Program-made: the position numbers and the translations under genes | Origin: Gemmatimonadota bacterium | Lineage (GTDB): Bacteria; JAAXHH01 | Assembly (NCBI GenBank): GCA_026705925.1 | Contig: JAPOZT010000018.1 | Location: 1 to 61,982 of the forward strand | DNA length: 61,982 bases | Direction: 5' to 3' | Notes under the pieces: model-generated | Database searches by the model: none | The model's input: only the letters and a program-made list of their open reading frames with translations | What the model was told of the DNA's origin: nothing | In this document: one piece after another, positions 30,178 through 38,687 of the stretch | Layout: every line of letters begins with the position of its first letter | Numbering within the stretch: position 1 is the stretch's first letter

Positions 30178-32457
30178 ATGTACCGTATGCGTACATCCGC
30201 GCGCACCTCGACCACCTGCTGCTCCATGGTCTTGCTGGCCGCCCTTATGGCTACGCAGACCATGCTGACCACCGGCTCCGCGTCGGCGCAGGAACGGGAG
30301 ATCGTCCCGCTGCGCATCCTGGAAGCGCTGCACATGGACGGCGTCCTGGATGAGGGTCTGTGGCAGAACGCCCTGGCGGCCAGCGGTTTCACCCAGCAAC
30401 GCCCCGACGAGGGCCAGCCGGCGACCGAGCGGACCGAGGTGCGGGTCCTCTACGACGAACAGACCTTGTACATCGGCGTCTGGGCCTACGACTCGAACCC
30501 CTCCCAGATCATCGCCACCCAGATGGCGCGGGACGGAGACCTGGCGGACGACGACTACTTCCAGATCATCCTGGATACGTTCATGGACCGGCAGAACGGC
30601 ATTCTCTTCGCCACCAATCCGGACGGCGCCCGCTATGACGCCCAGGTGCGCAACGAGGGCCGTTCCGAGGGCCGCTTCAACACCAACGTCCTGACGGACT
30701 GGAACGGCGTGTGGGACGTGTATACCTCCCGGAACGAAGAGGGGTGGTACGCCGAAATGGCCATTCCCTGGAGCACGCTGCGCTTCGAGACTGGTGACGA
30801 CGTCGATTTCGGGATCAACCTGGAGCGCCAGATCCGCCGCCGCAACGAGCAGTCCTTCTGGGCGCCCGTCATCCGTCCCTTCAACATCTCCCAGGTGTCT
30901 GTGGCCGGGACGCTGTCGGGCCTGAACCTCACAAGGCACGACCAGCGTTATTTGCAGATTACGCCCTACTCCCTGGACGGGGCCACGTGGACCTACGAGC
31001 CCGGCCCTTCGACGCGGGAGGACGACTTCGACGGCGGGGTGGACGTGAAGTACGGCCTGACCAACAACCTGTCCCTCGACCTGACCTACAATACGGACTT
31101 CTCCCAGGTGGAAGTGGACGACGCGCAGGTCAACCTTACGCAGTTCAACCTGTTCTTCCCCGAAAAACGCGCCTTCTTCCTGGAGAACGGCGGACTGTTC
31201 CGATTCGGCGTAGCCCGGGAGACTGAACTTTTCTACAGCCGAAACGTCGGTCTTGCGCGCGATGGTTCCGGTGCACTTAGACAGGTGCCGATCACCGGAG
31301 GTGGCCGCCTGACGGGCAAGCACGGGCGCACGAACCTCGGCCTGCTGCTTATGCGCACGGGCGACGAGCGCTTCGGTGAAACCAGGCTCGAGGACAACAT
31401 CTACGCCGTGGCGCGGATCAGCCAGGACGTGGGCGAGAAGTCCAACGTGGGCTTCATCGTCACCAACCAGCGGGTCGGCGGCGGGGACTACAATCGGGCG
31501 GCCGGCGGCGACTTCAACCTGGCCATCGGTCCCAAGCTGGCCGTCAGCGGGTTCCTGGCCGGAACCACCTACCAGACAGGCGAGGAAAGCGAATCGGGAT
31601 TCGCGGGACGGCTGTGGTCGCGCTGGAACGGGCCCCTGTGGCAGTTCGAGGGCCTGTACATGGGGGTGTCCGAGTTTTTCAATCCTGGCATGGGCTTCTT
31701 CAGCCGCCGGAGCCTGGCCCGGAATTTCGGTGGCTTTCACGAGGTTTCGGCCCGTGCGTTCTACACGCCCGAACCCACCAACAGCATCGTCCGCCGGTAC
31801 TTTCCCCATATCGTGCTCGCAGCGACCTTCGGCGACGACGGGACGCAATTGACCCGGAGGGAGCACTACCACTGGGAGCTGTTCTTCACCGGCGGCGAAC
31901 AGGCCGGGATCACGCTGGACCGCGACTTCCGGCGGATCAGCGAAGACACGCGTCCGATTCTGGGCGTCAAGCTCCCCGCGGGAAACTACACGGACGCATC
32001 CTCGCGCATGCATTACACGACGAACCTGAGCAAGCCGCTGTTCGCCGACTTCCAGTTCATCATCGGCCAATACATCAACGGCAACCGACGATCGCTCAAT
32101 CTCGAGGGCGGGCTGCGCGCCGGTTCGAAATTTACCATTGGACCCCGGTACGAGTTGAACGACGTAACGCTCACCGACACCGGCGGCATGGAACGGGATA
32201 TCACGGCCCATCTGTTCGGCGTCCGGACCAGCTATTCCTTCTCGCCCGACGTATCCCTCAACGCGCTGGTCCAGTGGGATACGAACCAGGACCGGTTCGT
32301 GTCGAACTTCCGGTTCAACTATATCATCAACCCGGGCAGCAACGTCTACGTGGTGTACAACGAGCGGCGTGACAACGGGGACGCTACGGAAGCGGTACTC
32401 GGCGACCCGCTGGACCGTACGCTGATCGTCAAGCTGGCCTACCTGTTCGACCTGTGA
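30178..32457 (+). CDS. CBM9-like/DUF5916 outer membrane protein
   Basis: 759 aa with a strong GGAGG ribosome binding site and signal peptide (cleavage probably after ASA, before QEREIVPL). Residues about 45-220 look like the CBM9-type sugar-binding fold that opens DUF5916 proteins (HMDGVLDEGLWQNA, VRVLYDEQTLYIGVWAYDSN, DDDYFQIILDTFMDRQNG). The rest is DUF5916, beta-rich with barrel-like alternation (YGLTNNLSLDLTYNTDFSQV, FNLFFPEKRAFFLENGGLF), ending TLIVKLAYLFDL. The function of DUF5916 is unknown. Its tight coupling to the TonB receptor suggests a shared role at the outer membrane. Confidence 0.9.
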   Translation: MYRMRTSARTSTTCCSMVLLAALMATQTMLTTGSASAQEREIVPLRILEALHMDGVLDEGLWQNALAASGFTQQRPDEGQPATERTEVRVLYDEQTLYIGVWAYDSNPSQIIATQMARDGDLADDDYFQIILDTFMDRQNGILFATNPDGARYDAQVRNEGRSEGRFNTNVLTDWNGVWDVYTSRNEEGWYAEMAIPWSTLRFETGDDVDFGINLERQIRRRNEQSFWAPVIRPFNISQVSVAGTLSGLNLTRHDQRYLQITPYSLDGATWTYEPGPSTREDDFDGGVDVKYGLTNNLSLDLTYNTDFSQVEVDDAQVNLTQFNLFFPEKRAFFLENGGLFRFGVARETELFYSRNVGLARDGSGALRQVPITGGGRLTGKHGRTNLGLLLMRTGDERFGETRLEDNIYAVARISQDVGEKSNVGFIVTNQRVGGGDYNRAAGGDFNLAIGPKLAVSGFLAGTTYQTGEESESGFAGRLWSRWNGPLWQFEGLYMGVSEFFNPGMGFFSRRSLARNFGGFHEVSARAFYTPEPTNSIVRRYFPHIVLAATFGDDGTQLTRREHYHWELFFTGGEQAGITLDRDFRRISEDTRPILGVKLPAGNYTDASSRMHYTTNLSKPLFADFQFIIGQYINGNRRSLNLEGGLRAGSKFTIGPRYELNDVTLTDTGGMERDITAHLFGVRTSYSFSPDVSLNALVQWDTNQDRFVSNFRFNYIINPGSNVYVVYNERRDNGDATEAVLGDPLDRTLIVKLAYLFDL

Positions 32458-32491
32458 TAAAGCCTCCCGCGGGACGGGTCGCGATCTTTTC

Positions 32492-32851
32492 ATGAACGTA
32501 CTCGGTGGACCACTCACAGGCTGTTCGACGGATCCCCTGACCGGGTTCTATCGCGACGGCGCGTGCAATACCGGATCGGGCGACGCGGGCGTACACTCCG
32601 TATGCGCGGTGATGACCGAGGAGTTCCTGGTCTTCTCGAAGGCTGCGGGTAACGACCTCAGCAACCCCGTGCCCGCCTTCGGCTTCCAGGGCCTGAAGCC
32701 CGGCGACCGCTGGTGCGTCTGCGTGAACCGGTGGAAAGAAGCCTACGACGCGGGCGCGGCGCCGCCGGTGGTGCTGAGCGCCACCCACGCCATGTCCCTG
32801 GAATTCGTGTCGCTGGAAGAGCTGAAAGCCTGCGCCATGGACGAGGCGTAG
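32492..32851 (+). CDS. DUF2237 family protein
   Basis: 119 aa, the usual family length. The family's conserved features are all here: NVLGGPLTGCSTDPLTGFYR, DGACNTGSGDAGVHSVCAVM, GNDLSNPVPAFGF, GLKPGDRWCVCVNRWKEA and VLSATHAMSLEFV. Cytoplasmic, with conserved Cys residues that might bind a metal or act in redox; no function has been established for the family. Its ribosome binding site is weak, and it starts 34 bp after DUF5916. A repeat array follows it. Confidence 0.92.
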   Translation: MNVLGGPLTGCSTDPLTGFYRDGACNTGSGDAGVHSVCAVMTEEFLVFSKAAGNDLSNPVPAFGFQGLKPGDRWCVCVNRWKEAYDAGAAPPVVLSATHAMSLEFVSLEELKACAMDEA

Positions 32852-32862
32852 ACCGGTTGCCA

Positions 32863-32956
32863 GCCATCACGGACGACCCGGGCCTGCCATCGCGGACGAC
32901 CCGGGCGTTGCGTCACGGACGACCCGGCCAGCCATCACGGACAACCCGGGTGTTGC
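32863..32956. repeat. Tandem repeat of about 23 bp, four copies
   Basis: Four units around the core TCACGGACGACCCGG (variants TCGCGGACGACCCGGG and TCACGGACAACCCGGG) at about 21-24 bp spacing, starting 12 bp after the DUF2237 stop codon and ending about 115 bp before rpmG. Confidence 0.85.
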
Positions 32957-33071
32957 GTGCCTTGTTTTATTTCCTTGATTTTGGCGGGCGCGCCTATTAG
33001 ATTTCATCGCTTGGTTGGCAATACCGGCATACCGGCATTTGAAAATGATTGGCTCGCCTTAGGAGTACAGC

Positions 33072-33233
33072 ATGGCCAAGGGCAAGAACCGTGAACTGGT
33101 GAAACTCAAGAGCACGGAAAGCGCGCACTGCTACTACACGAAGAAGAACCGGCGTAACACGACCGCTCGCATCGAAATCAAGAAATACGACCCGACGCTG
33201 CGGAAGCACGTCATGTACCGGGAGACGCGGTAG
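33072..33233 (+). CDS. rpmG: 50S ribosomal protein L33
   Basis: 53 aa, ATG at 33072 with AGGAG at 33061-33065. It starts [20 protein letters not shown] and continues [20 protein letters not shown], ending KHVMYRETR: a complete L33. Only one Cys is left (AHCYY), so this is the Cys-poor, zinc-free form. L33 sits in the large subunit near the E site. It precedes rpmB by 42 bp, the common rpmG-rpmB arrangement. Confidence 0.96.
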   Translation: MAKGKNRELVKLKSTESAHCYYTKKNRRNTTARIEIKKYDPTLRKHVMYRETR

Positions 33234-33275
33234 CCGCGTTTCCGCGCGGTAACGTCGTTCCTGGAGGATTGCCCC

Positions 33276-33515
33276 ATGTCCAGAAAATGCAAGTTGACCG
33301 GTAAAGGACCCCTGGTCGGCTTCAACATATCCCACGCGCATAACAAGACCAAGCGGCGTCAGTATCCTAATCTCCAGTTGAAGCGTATCTACGTGCCCGA
33401 ACTCGGCCGCACGGTGCGCATCAAGATGTCCGTCAGCGCCTTGCGGACGGTCACGAAGATCGGGCTGATGCCTTTCCTGAAGAAACAGGGACTACGGCTG
33501 CAGGACGTGCTGTAG
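33276..33515 (+). CDS. rpmB: 50S ribosomal protein L28
   Basis: 79 aa with GGAGG upstream. [20 protein letters not shown], then [20 protein letters not shown] and [17 protein letters not shown] are diagnostic of L28. It lacks the four-Cys zinc motif of the C+ form: CKLTGK keeps one Cys without partner CxxC pairs. It is paired with rpmG and followed 11 bp later by moaB, so all three may be one transcript. Confidence 0.96.
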   Translation: MSRKCKLTGKGPLVGFNISHAHNKTKRRQYPNLQLKRIYVPELGRTVRIKMSVSALRTVTKIGLMPFLKKQGLRLQDVL

Positions 33516-33526
33516 CATCCGGCCTC

Positions 33527-34042
33527 ATGTCGTCCAAGAGCACTTCATCCCACAAGTCCCAGGCGGCTGAACTCGGCCCCCTGGCCGTCGCCGTGGTTAC
33601 CGTCAGCGATTCCCGCACGCCGGAAACGGATATTAACGGGAATTACCTCCGGACACGCATCGAGGAAGCGGGCCACCGGGTCGCCGGTTATCATCTGATC
33701 CAGGATGAACCGGACCAGGTCGAAGCCGCCCTGGAGGCGAGTACCGGCGATGACGTCCAGATTGTCATATTCAACGGGGGGACCGGAATCTCGAAAAGAG
33801 ACCGGACCTTCGACGTGCTGAACCGCAAACTGGAAAAGCCGCTGACCGGTTTCGGCGAGCTTTTCCGCATGCTCAGCTACGAACAGGTCGGTGCCGCATC
33901 CATGTTGTCCCGCGCCACCGCGGGCGTGTACCGCAACACGGTGGTTATCTCCACACCCGGCTCCCCGGCCGCGGTGGAACTGGCCTGGGAGAAACTGATC
34001 GCGCCTGAGATTGCCCACCTGGGCTGGGAACTGACGCGGTAG
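33527..34042 (+). CDS. moaB: Molybdenum cofactor biosynthesis protein B
   Basis: 171 aa. The MoaB/Mog fold is clear: [20 protein letters not shown], the molybdopterin-binding [37 protein letters not shown] and a final [17 protein letters not shown]. MoaB-type proteins adenylylate molybdopterin before Mo insertion, or are inactive paralogues, as in E. coli. No other moa or moe gene lies in the window. The first 17 residues (Ser/Lys-rich) precede the fold and may not all be translated; there is no obvious better start. Confidence 0.93.
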   Translation: MSSKSTSSHKSQAAELGPLAVAVVTVSDSRTPETDINGNYLRTRIEEAGHRVAGYHLIQDEPDQVEAALEASTGDDVQIVIFNGGTGISKRDRTFDVLNRKLEKPLTGFGELFRMLSYEQVGAASMLSRATAGVYRNTVVISTPGSPAAVELAWEKLIAPEIAHLGWELTR

Positions 34043-34107
34043 TCGCAAGGCAGGCCGCGCACCGGCCCGATTTTCATCCCAGACTTTCGTCCGGTGCACT
34101 GAACGCT

Positions 34108-34163
34108 TCGAATCAGGCAAGTCGAATCAAGCAAGTCGAATCAAACAAGTCGAATCTAGCAAG
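34108..34163. repeat. 14-bp tandem repeat, four exact-length copies
   Basis: Units TCGAATCAGGCAAG, TCGAATCAAGCAAG, TCGAATCAAACAAG and TCGAATCTAGCAAG run without gaps between moaB and the M28 peptidase. The same period and copy number as the array at 1522, but unrelated sequence. Confidence 0.92.
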
Positions 34164-34216
34164 ACCGCCCGGTCATGCGTGGGGCGGGCCCTTTCCATAA
34201 CAACACGGAGGTCTTC

Positions 34217-35725
34217 ATGCTGTCCGCTTTTATCGGATCACTACCTGGTCTCGTGCGCCGCGTCAACCCGCGCTGCTCCAGGACCCGCATTCCATTGAAT
34301 TCCCTGGTCTTCCCGCTGGTCTTTTCGCTCGCCCTTTCGTCGGCACTCTCACTGGCCCTTTCGACGGCCTTTCCCCGCTCAGCCCACGGGCAGACCGCAG
34401 ACGAAGAAACGGTCACCGCGATCTTCAATGAACGGCTGACTACGGGAGAGTTGTACTACCTCCTGGAAGACCTGAGCAAGAACATCGGACCGCGCCTCAG
34501 TGGTTCGGAAGGCGCGGAACGGGCCGTGGCATGGGCAAAAGAAGTGATGGAAGGCTACGGATTCGACCGGGTGTACCTGCAGGAAGTCATGGTGCCCCAC
34601 TGGGAACGGGGCGAACCGGAGCAGGTGCGGATCGTCAACGTCAACGAAGGAATGATCGAGTTGACTGCCCTGGCCATCGGGGGATCGGTGCCGACCGCTC
34701 CGGTGGGGCTCACGGCACCCGTCGTGGTGGTCCACTCCCTGGAGGAAGTGGAAGAAATTGGCCGTGAGGCCGTTGAAGGGAAGATCGTCTTCTACAACCG
34801 GCGCTTCGACCAGACGGTGATCGCCACGGGTCCCGGTTACGGTGGCGCGGTAGACCAGCGAACCGCCGGTCCGTCCCAGGCAGCCCGGTTCGGCGCCGTG
34901 GGCGTGGTGATCCGATCGGCCGGTTCGGACTTCGGAGACGCGCCTCACACCGGCGGGTTGCGCTATCTCGAAGACGTGGAGCGCATTCCCGCGGCGGCCC
35001 TGGGCTACCAGTCCGCCGACCGCCTGGAGCGCGCGCTCGAGGAGCAGCCCGAGGCCATGCTCTACATGCGCCTGGCCAGCAAGTGGCACCCCGACGCCCT
35101 TTCGCACAACGTGATCGGGGAGATCCGGGGCAGCGAACGGCCGGACGAGATCATCCTGGTGGGCGGTCATCTCGACTCGTGGGACGTTTCTGAAGGCGCC
35201 CACGACGACGGCGCGGGCGTGGTCCATTCCATCGGCGTGCTGCGGACCTTCCAGAAGCTGGGTATCCGGCCCCGCCACACCATCCGCGCCGTCCTGTTCA
35301 TGAACGAGGAAAACGGCCTTCGCGGCGGACTCAAGTACGCCGAGGTGGCGAAGGAAACGGGCGAGAACCACGTGATCGCCCTCGAAAGCGACGCCGGCGG
35401 CTTCAGCCCTCGGGGATTCGGCGTGTCCGCGGACGATGACGTCATCGAACGCTTCCGGTCGTGGTTGCCCCTGTTTCCCCAGAGCACCATCTCCTACATC
35501 AACAAGGGCGGTGGCGGCGCCGATATCGGTCCGCTCCGCAGGGAGACGGGTACCCCGACTATCGGGTTCAACCCCGACTCGCAAAGGGCGTTCGACTACC
35601 ATCACGCGCCCACCGACGTCTTCGAAGCCGTGAACCGCCGGGAGCTGGAACTGGGCGGCGCGTCCATCGCCACGTTGATCTACCTGATCGACAAGTACGG
35701 CCTGAGGGACGATATGGCCCAGTAG
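34217..35725 (+). CDS. Secreted M28 family metallopeptidase (carboxypeptidase Q-like)
   Basis: 502 aa from the ATG at 34217, preceded by GGAGG; signal peptide with a Leu/Ser/Ala-rich core (SLALSSALSLALSTAFPRSA). A PA-like insert lies around residues 125-290. The M28 di-zinc site is complete: His and Asp in VGGHLDSWDVSEGAHDDGAG, catalytic and ligand Glu in MNEENGLRGG, Asp in LESDAGGFSP, His in FDYHHAPTDVFE. It probably cleaves peptides in the periplasm. It is followed two bases later by DUF6702 and then HupE; this three-gene set recurs in FCB bacteria, from memory. Confidence 0.92.
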   Translation: MLSAFIGSLPGLVRRVNPRCSRTRIPLNSLVFPLVFSLALSSALSLALSTAFPRSAHGQTADEETVTAIFNERLTTGELYYLLEDLSKNIGPRLSGSEGAERAVAWAKEVMEGYGFDRVYLQEVMVPHWERGEPEQVRIVNVNEGMIELTALAIGGSVPTAPVGLTAPVVVVHSLEEVEEIGREAVEGKIVFYNRRFDQTVIATGPGYGGAVDQRTAGPSQAARFGAVGVVIRSAGSDFGDAPHTGGLRYLEDVERIPAAALGYQSADRLERALEEQPEAMLYMRLASKWHPDALSHNVIGEIRGSERPDEIILVGGHLDSWDVSEGAHDDGAGVVHSIGVLRTFQKLGIRPRHTIRAVLFMNEENGLRGGLKYAEVAKETGENHVIALESDAGGFSPRGFGVSADDDVIERFRSWLPLFPQSTISYINKGGGGADIGPLRRETGTPTIGFNPDSQRAFDYHHAPTDVFEAVNRRELELGGASIATLIYLIDKYGLRDDMAQ

Positions 35726-35726
35726 G

Positions 35727-36275
35727 ATGGTGGCGATGAAGACGCTCGGGGTCCTGCTCTGCCTGGTGTTCCTTTCAGCGGCCGTTCCGGTTCCGGCCGA
35801 ACCGATCCCGGTTCCGGCCGAGTCGCCAGCCCACGTGTTCTACGTGAGCATCGCGCGGGTCAAGTGGAACGAGGAAATTACCCGTCTCGACGTATCCGTG
35901 AGGATCTTCACGGACGATCTGGAAGAGGCCATCGTGGCCGATGGCGGCCCCCGGCTCAGGCTCTGGACCGACCAGGCCCATGCCGACCGCGACCGGCACG
36001 TGTCCGAATATCTTGCCTCCCGGCTGGCCTTTCGAGTCAACGGCGTGGACCGGCAGCTGACCTACGCCGGAATGGAGGACGCCCTTGACGCCACGGCCTG
36101 CCTGGTGCAGATTACGGGTGTGGACCGCGTGGAGTCGATCGAGGTCGAGAACCGGATCCTGATCGAAATGTTCGACACGCAGGCCAACGTGATGCGGTTC
36201 GAAATCGGCGGTGAGAAAAAATACGTCAATTTGAGCAAGAAAACCGTCACGGGGACGGTCCGTTTCGGGTCATGA
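35727..36275 (+). CDS. DUF6702 family exported protein
   Basis: 182 aa with a signal peptide (MKTLGVLLCLVFLSAAVP); the ATG at 35736 is an alternative start. The core HVFYVSIARVKWNEEITRLD and SVRIFTDDLEEAIVADG matches the DUF6702 pattern known beside HupE and M28 genes in Bacteroidota. The predicted fold is beta-sandwich, periplasmic, and the function is unknown. The signal-peptide end carries a 21-bp tandem duplication giving VPVPAEP followed by IPVPAES. It lies between the peptidase and HupE, on one transcript. Confidence 0.85.
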   Translation: MVAMKTLGVLLCLVFLSAAVPVPAEPIPVPAESPAHVFYVSIARVKWNEEITRLDVSVRIFTDDLEEAIVADGGPRLRLWTDQAHADRDRHVSEYLASRLAFRVNGVDRQLTYAGMEDALDATACLVQITGVDRVESIEVENRILIEMFDTQANVMRFEIGGEKKYVNLSKKTVTGTVRFGS

Positions 36276-36300
36276 TTGGCGGCTGAACAATGGGCGGAAG

Positions 36301-36873
36301 ATGTCCGAATTCCAGGTATATCTGCAGCTCGGTTTCGACCATATTTCGGACCTGAACGCCTACGACCACATCGTTTTCATCATCGCGCTCTGCGCCGCCT
36401 ATCCACTGAACCGGTGGCGTTCGGTGATCGTGCTGGTTACGGCCTTCACGATCGGGCACTCGATCACCCTGGCGCTGGCTACGCTCCGCCTCGTTCTGGT
36501 CCCGACGGACCTGGTCGAGACGCTCATCCCCGTGACGATCCTGGCGACCTGCCTGATGAACGTCTGGCGGCCCTTCGAAGCGAAATTCGGCCGGAAAACG
36601 AGCTACGGACTGGCCCTGTTCTTCGGCCTGATCCACGGCCTGGGTTTCTCGAACTACCTGAGGGCACTGCTCGGTATGGAAGAATCGATCGTCGTGCCGC
36701 TCCTGTCCTTCAATATCGGGCTGGAACTGGGCCAGTTAATGATCGTGGCGATTTTCGCGGCCGTGGCCTTCGTGATCCTGCGGGTCATTGGGACGCCGCA
36801 CCGCCAGTGGAACCTCTTCGTATCAGGCGCTGCCGCCGGCGTTTCGGCCATGCTGTTGATCGGGGCGAATTGA
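36301..36873 (+). CDS. HupE/UreJ family membrane protein
   Basis: 190 aa with six to seven transmembrane helices. Typical HupE/UreJ features: LGFDHISDLNAYDHIVFIIA near the start with the His/Asp metal-binding residues, VTAFTIGHSITLALA, FFGLIHGLGFSNYL and LSFNIGLELGQLMIV. HupE/UreJ proteins are secondary nickel or cobalt permeases; the His residues in the first and middle helices are retained. No urease or hydrogenase gene is nearby, so the metal may serve other enzymes, or the protein has a role linked to DUF6702. Confidence 0.9.
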   Translation: MSEFQVYLQLGFDHISDLNAYDHIVFIIALCAAYPLNRWRSVIVLVTAFTIGHSITLALATLRLVLVPTDLVETLIPVTILATCLMNVWRPFEAKFGRKTSYGLALFFGLIHGLGFSNYLRALLGMEESIVVPLLSFNIGLELGQLMIVAIFAAVAFVILRVIGTPHRQWNLFVSGAAAGVSAMLLIGAN

Positions 36874-36921
36874 GCAGGTAGCCGGCACGGACGGGTTGAG
36901 CAGGCCGCTGGCAGGAACGAA
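36870..36921. repeat. 26-bp tandem repeat, two copies over the HupE stop codon
   Basis: Two diverged units beginning TTGAGCAGG (36870 and 36896) and ending in ACGGG or ACGAA; the first contains the HupE TGA stop. The next base run starts TTGAATCG, which looks like the beginning of a third unit. Confidence 0.75.
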
Positions 36922-36966
36922 TTGAATCGTGTAGATACAACGTATATTCCGGAAGGACGCGCGATC

Positions 36967-37395
36967 GTGACGATGGACACCACGATAGAAGAAGTGCTGG
37001 AAGACTTCGAATACCTGGATGACTGGGAAGAGCGATACCAGGAGATCATCGACCTGGGAAAGAAGCTCCCGGCCCTTGACGATGCCTACAAGACCGATGC
37101 GTACAAGGTCAAGGGTTGCGTGAGCCAGGTCTGGCTCGTACCCCACGTGGACGAGGCCCTGCCGCCGACCATCACCTTCGACGCCGACAGCGACGCCCAC
37201 ATCGTCCGCGGCCTCGTGGCCATCCTGCTCATGGTCTATTCGGGGAAGACGCCCCGCCAGATCCTGGACGCCGACATCGAAGGCATCTTCACCCGCCTGG
37301 ACCTGGCGTCCCACCTCAGCCCAAGCCGGAGCAACGGCTTCCGGTCCATGGTCAAGCGGATCCGCTCGATCGCCAGCGGCGCCCTGGCCAACTAG
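36967..37395 (+). CDS. sufE: SufE family protein
   Basis: About 142 aa from the GTG at 36967 (GGAAGG ten bases upstream), close to the usual 138-145 aa; the frame stays open to a TTG at 36922 within repeat-derived sequence. The sulfur-accepting Cys is in AYKVKGCVSQVWLVP, and LEDFEYLDDWEERYQEIIDL plus DSDAHIVRGLVAILLMVYSG complete the SufE fold. It takes persulfide from SufS or CsdA during Fe-S cluster assembly. No suf genes are adjacent; an isolated sufE is common outside Enterobacteria. The exact start is uncertain. Confidence 0.9.
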   Translation: MTMDTTIEEVLEDFEYLDDWEERYQEIIDLGKKLPALDDAYKTDAYKVKGCVSQVWLVPHVDEALPPTITFDADSDAHIVRGLVAILLMVYSGKTPRQILDADIEGIFTRLDLASHLSPSRSNGFRSMVKRIRSIASGALAN

Positions 37396-37412
37396 GCTCG
37401 ATTGGCCGGGCT

Positions 37413-37496
37413 TGGCCGCGCGCCCCCGCCCGATCCCATCCTGGCCGCGCGCCCGCCGAACCCATCCTGGCCGCGCGCCCCCGCCCGATCCCATCC
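37413..37496. repeat. GC-rich tandem repeat, 29/26/29 bp
   Basis: Three units beginning TGGCCGCGCGCCC and ending CCCATCC; units one and three are identical and the middle one carries a 3-bp deletion. The array ends on the first base of the stop codon (minus strand) of the aldo/keto reductase at 37496. Confidence 0.9.
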
Positions 37497-38437
37497 TATT
37501 CGCCCATGCCGGCGACGATCCCGTCAACCTGCGCACGGTGATCTTCGGACAGTTCCCAACCCACCGCTTCGATGTTCTGTTCAACCTGGGCCGGCCGCGT
37601 CGCACCGCACAGGACCGACGTGATCCCCGGCTGCCGGGCAGTCCAGTGGATCACGAGCTGGGCGATGGACTTGCCGTATTCGTCCGCGATCGGTTTCAGC
37701 CGGTCGAGCATGTCCAGGGTGCGCTCGAGTTCCTTCCCCTGGAACCGGACGTCCTCGTTGCGGTTGTCGCCTTCGGGGAACCGGTGGCCCCGTCCGTACT
37801 TGCCGGTCAGCAGCCCCTTGTACAGCGGCCAGTAGGAGATCACGGCAATGTTGTTGTCGCGGCAGTAGGGCAGGATCTCCGCCTCGATGTCCCGCTTGAG
37901 CAGGTTGTACGGCGGCTGGTCCGAGTGGAGCGGCGCGTGGCTGGCGAACTCCCGCATCTGCGCCACGTCGTAGTTGCTCACGCCGATGGCGCGGATCTTG
38001 CCCTGTTCCTTCAGTTCGGCGAGCGTGGCGGCCGTCTCCTCGAAAGGCGTGTTCTCGTCCGGCGCGTGCACCTGGTACAGGTCGATGTAGTCCGTATTCA
38101 GCCTGCGGAGGCTCTCCTCGACCTGTTCGAGGACACGCTTCCTCGAGCTGTTGTGGAGCAGCGTCGTACCGTCCCAGTACAGGCCGCATTTCGTCGCCAG
38201 GACGATCTGGTCGCGCCTGCCCGCGATGGCCCGACCCACCAGCCGTTCCGATTCGCCGCTGCGTCCGTACATGTAGGCGGTGTCGATGAGGGTGATGCCG
38301 CCGTCCATGGCCGCCTCGAGCGCCGCCAGGGACGCGTTGTCGTCGATTCCGGTCCACCCGACGCCGGCCATGGGCCAGCAGCCCATGCCGATGGCCGATA
38401 CCGTCAGGCCCGATTCACCGAGCGCTCTGTATTCCAT
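37496..38437 (-). CDS. Aldo/keto reductase family protein
   Basis: 313 aa from the ATG at 38437 (MEYRALGESGLTVSAIGMGC) with AGGA seven bases upstream; the frame continues upstream without a start signal. The catalytic tetrad is visible: Asp and Tyr in LIDTAYMYGRSGE, Lys in LATKCGLYWD and His in LYQVHAPDENTP. NADPH-binding residues lie in the C-terminal part (TSVLCGATRPAQVEQNIEAV). It belongs to the large bacterial AKR subgroup with broad carbonyl substrates. Divergent from the DUF1326 gene at 38688, sharing a 250-bp regulatory region. Confidence 0.92.
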   Translation of the reverse strand: MEYRALGESGLTVSAIGMGCWPMAGVGWTGIDDNASLAALEAAMDGGITLIDTAYMYGRSGESERLVGRAIAGRRDQIVLATKCGLYWDGTTLLHNSSRKRVLEQVEESLRRLNTDYIDLYQVHAPDENTPFEETAATLAELKEQGKIRAIGVSNYDVAQMREFASHAPLHSDQPPYNLLKRDIEAEILPYCRDNNIAVISYWPLYKGLLTGKYGRGHRFPEGDNRNEDVRFQGKELERTLDMLDRLKPIADEYGKSIAQLVIHWTARQPGITSVLCGATRPAQVEQNIEAVGWELSEDHRAQVDGIVAGMGE

Positions 38438-38491
38438 TTTCGCTTCCTCGATTGGTTTGATTTGCGATTGACTTAGGGGGCGGGGAGTACA

Positions 38492-38504
38492 TATATTGAA
38501 TATA
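38492..38504. promoter_or_regulatory. AT-rich palindrome between divergent genes
   Basis: TATATTGAATATA is a perfect 6-bp inverted repeat around a central G, 55 bp before the aldo/keto reductase ATG and 184 bp before DUF1326. It may be an operator or part of a promoter. Confidence 0.35.
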
Positions 38505-38687
38505 CTGCAATGTTTCCGGTACGGTAGAATATACCGCGTTACTTTTTTGCGCCCAAACGATATTGACATGAAATCGGGGTGGCTGTCCGTTTCGATCCTG
38601 CGGTGTCTCAGCCTTCGTCACGAACTGCGTAGCCCGACGCGCCAACCCCCAATCCAGAGACCCAGAGACTCAGCACAGGGAGGCACT

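Noticed and set aside
30160..32517. 785-aa minus-strand open frame
   Set aside because: Antisense of the DUF5916 gene, whose signal peptide, ribosome binding site and family motifs are clear; the antisense product has the Val/Gly/Arg/Asp-rich look of a GC-rich shadow frame.
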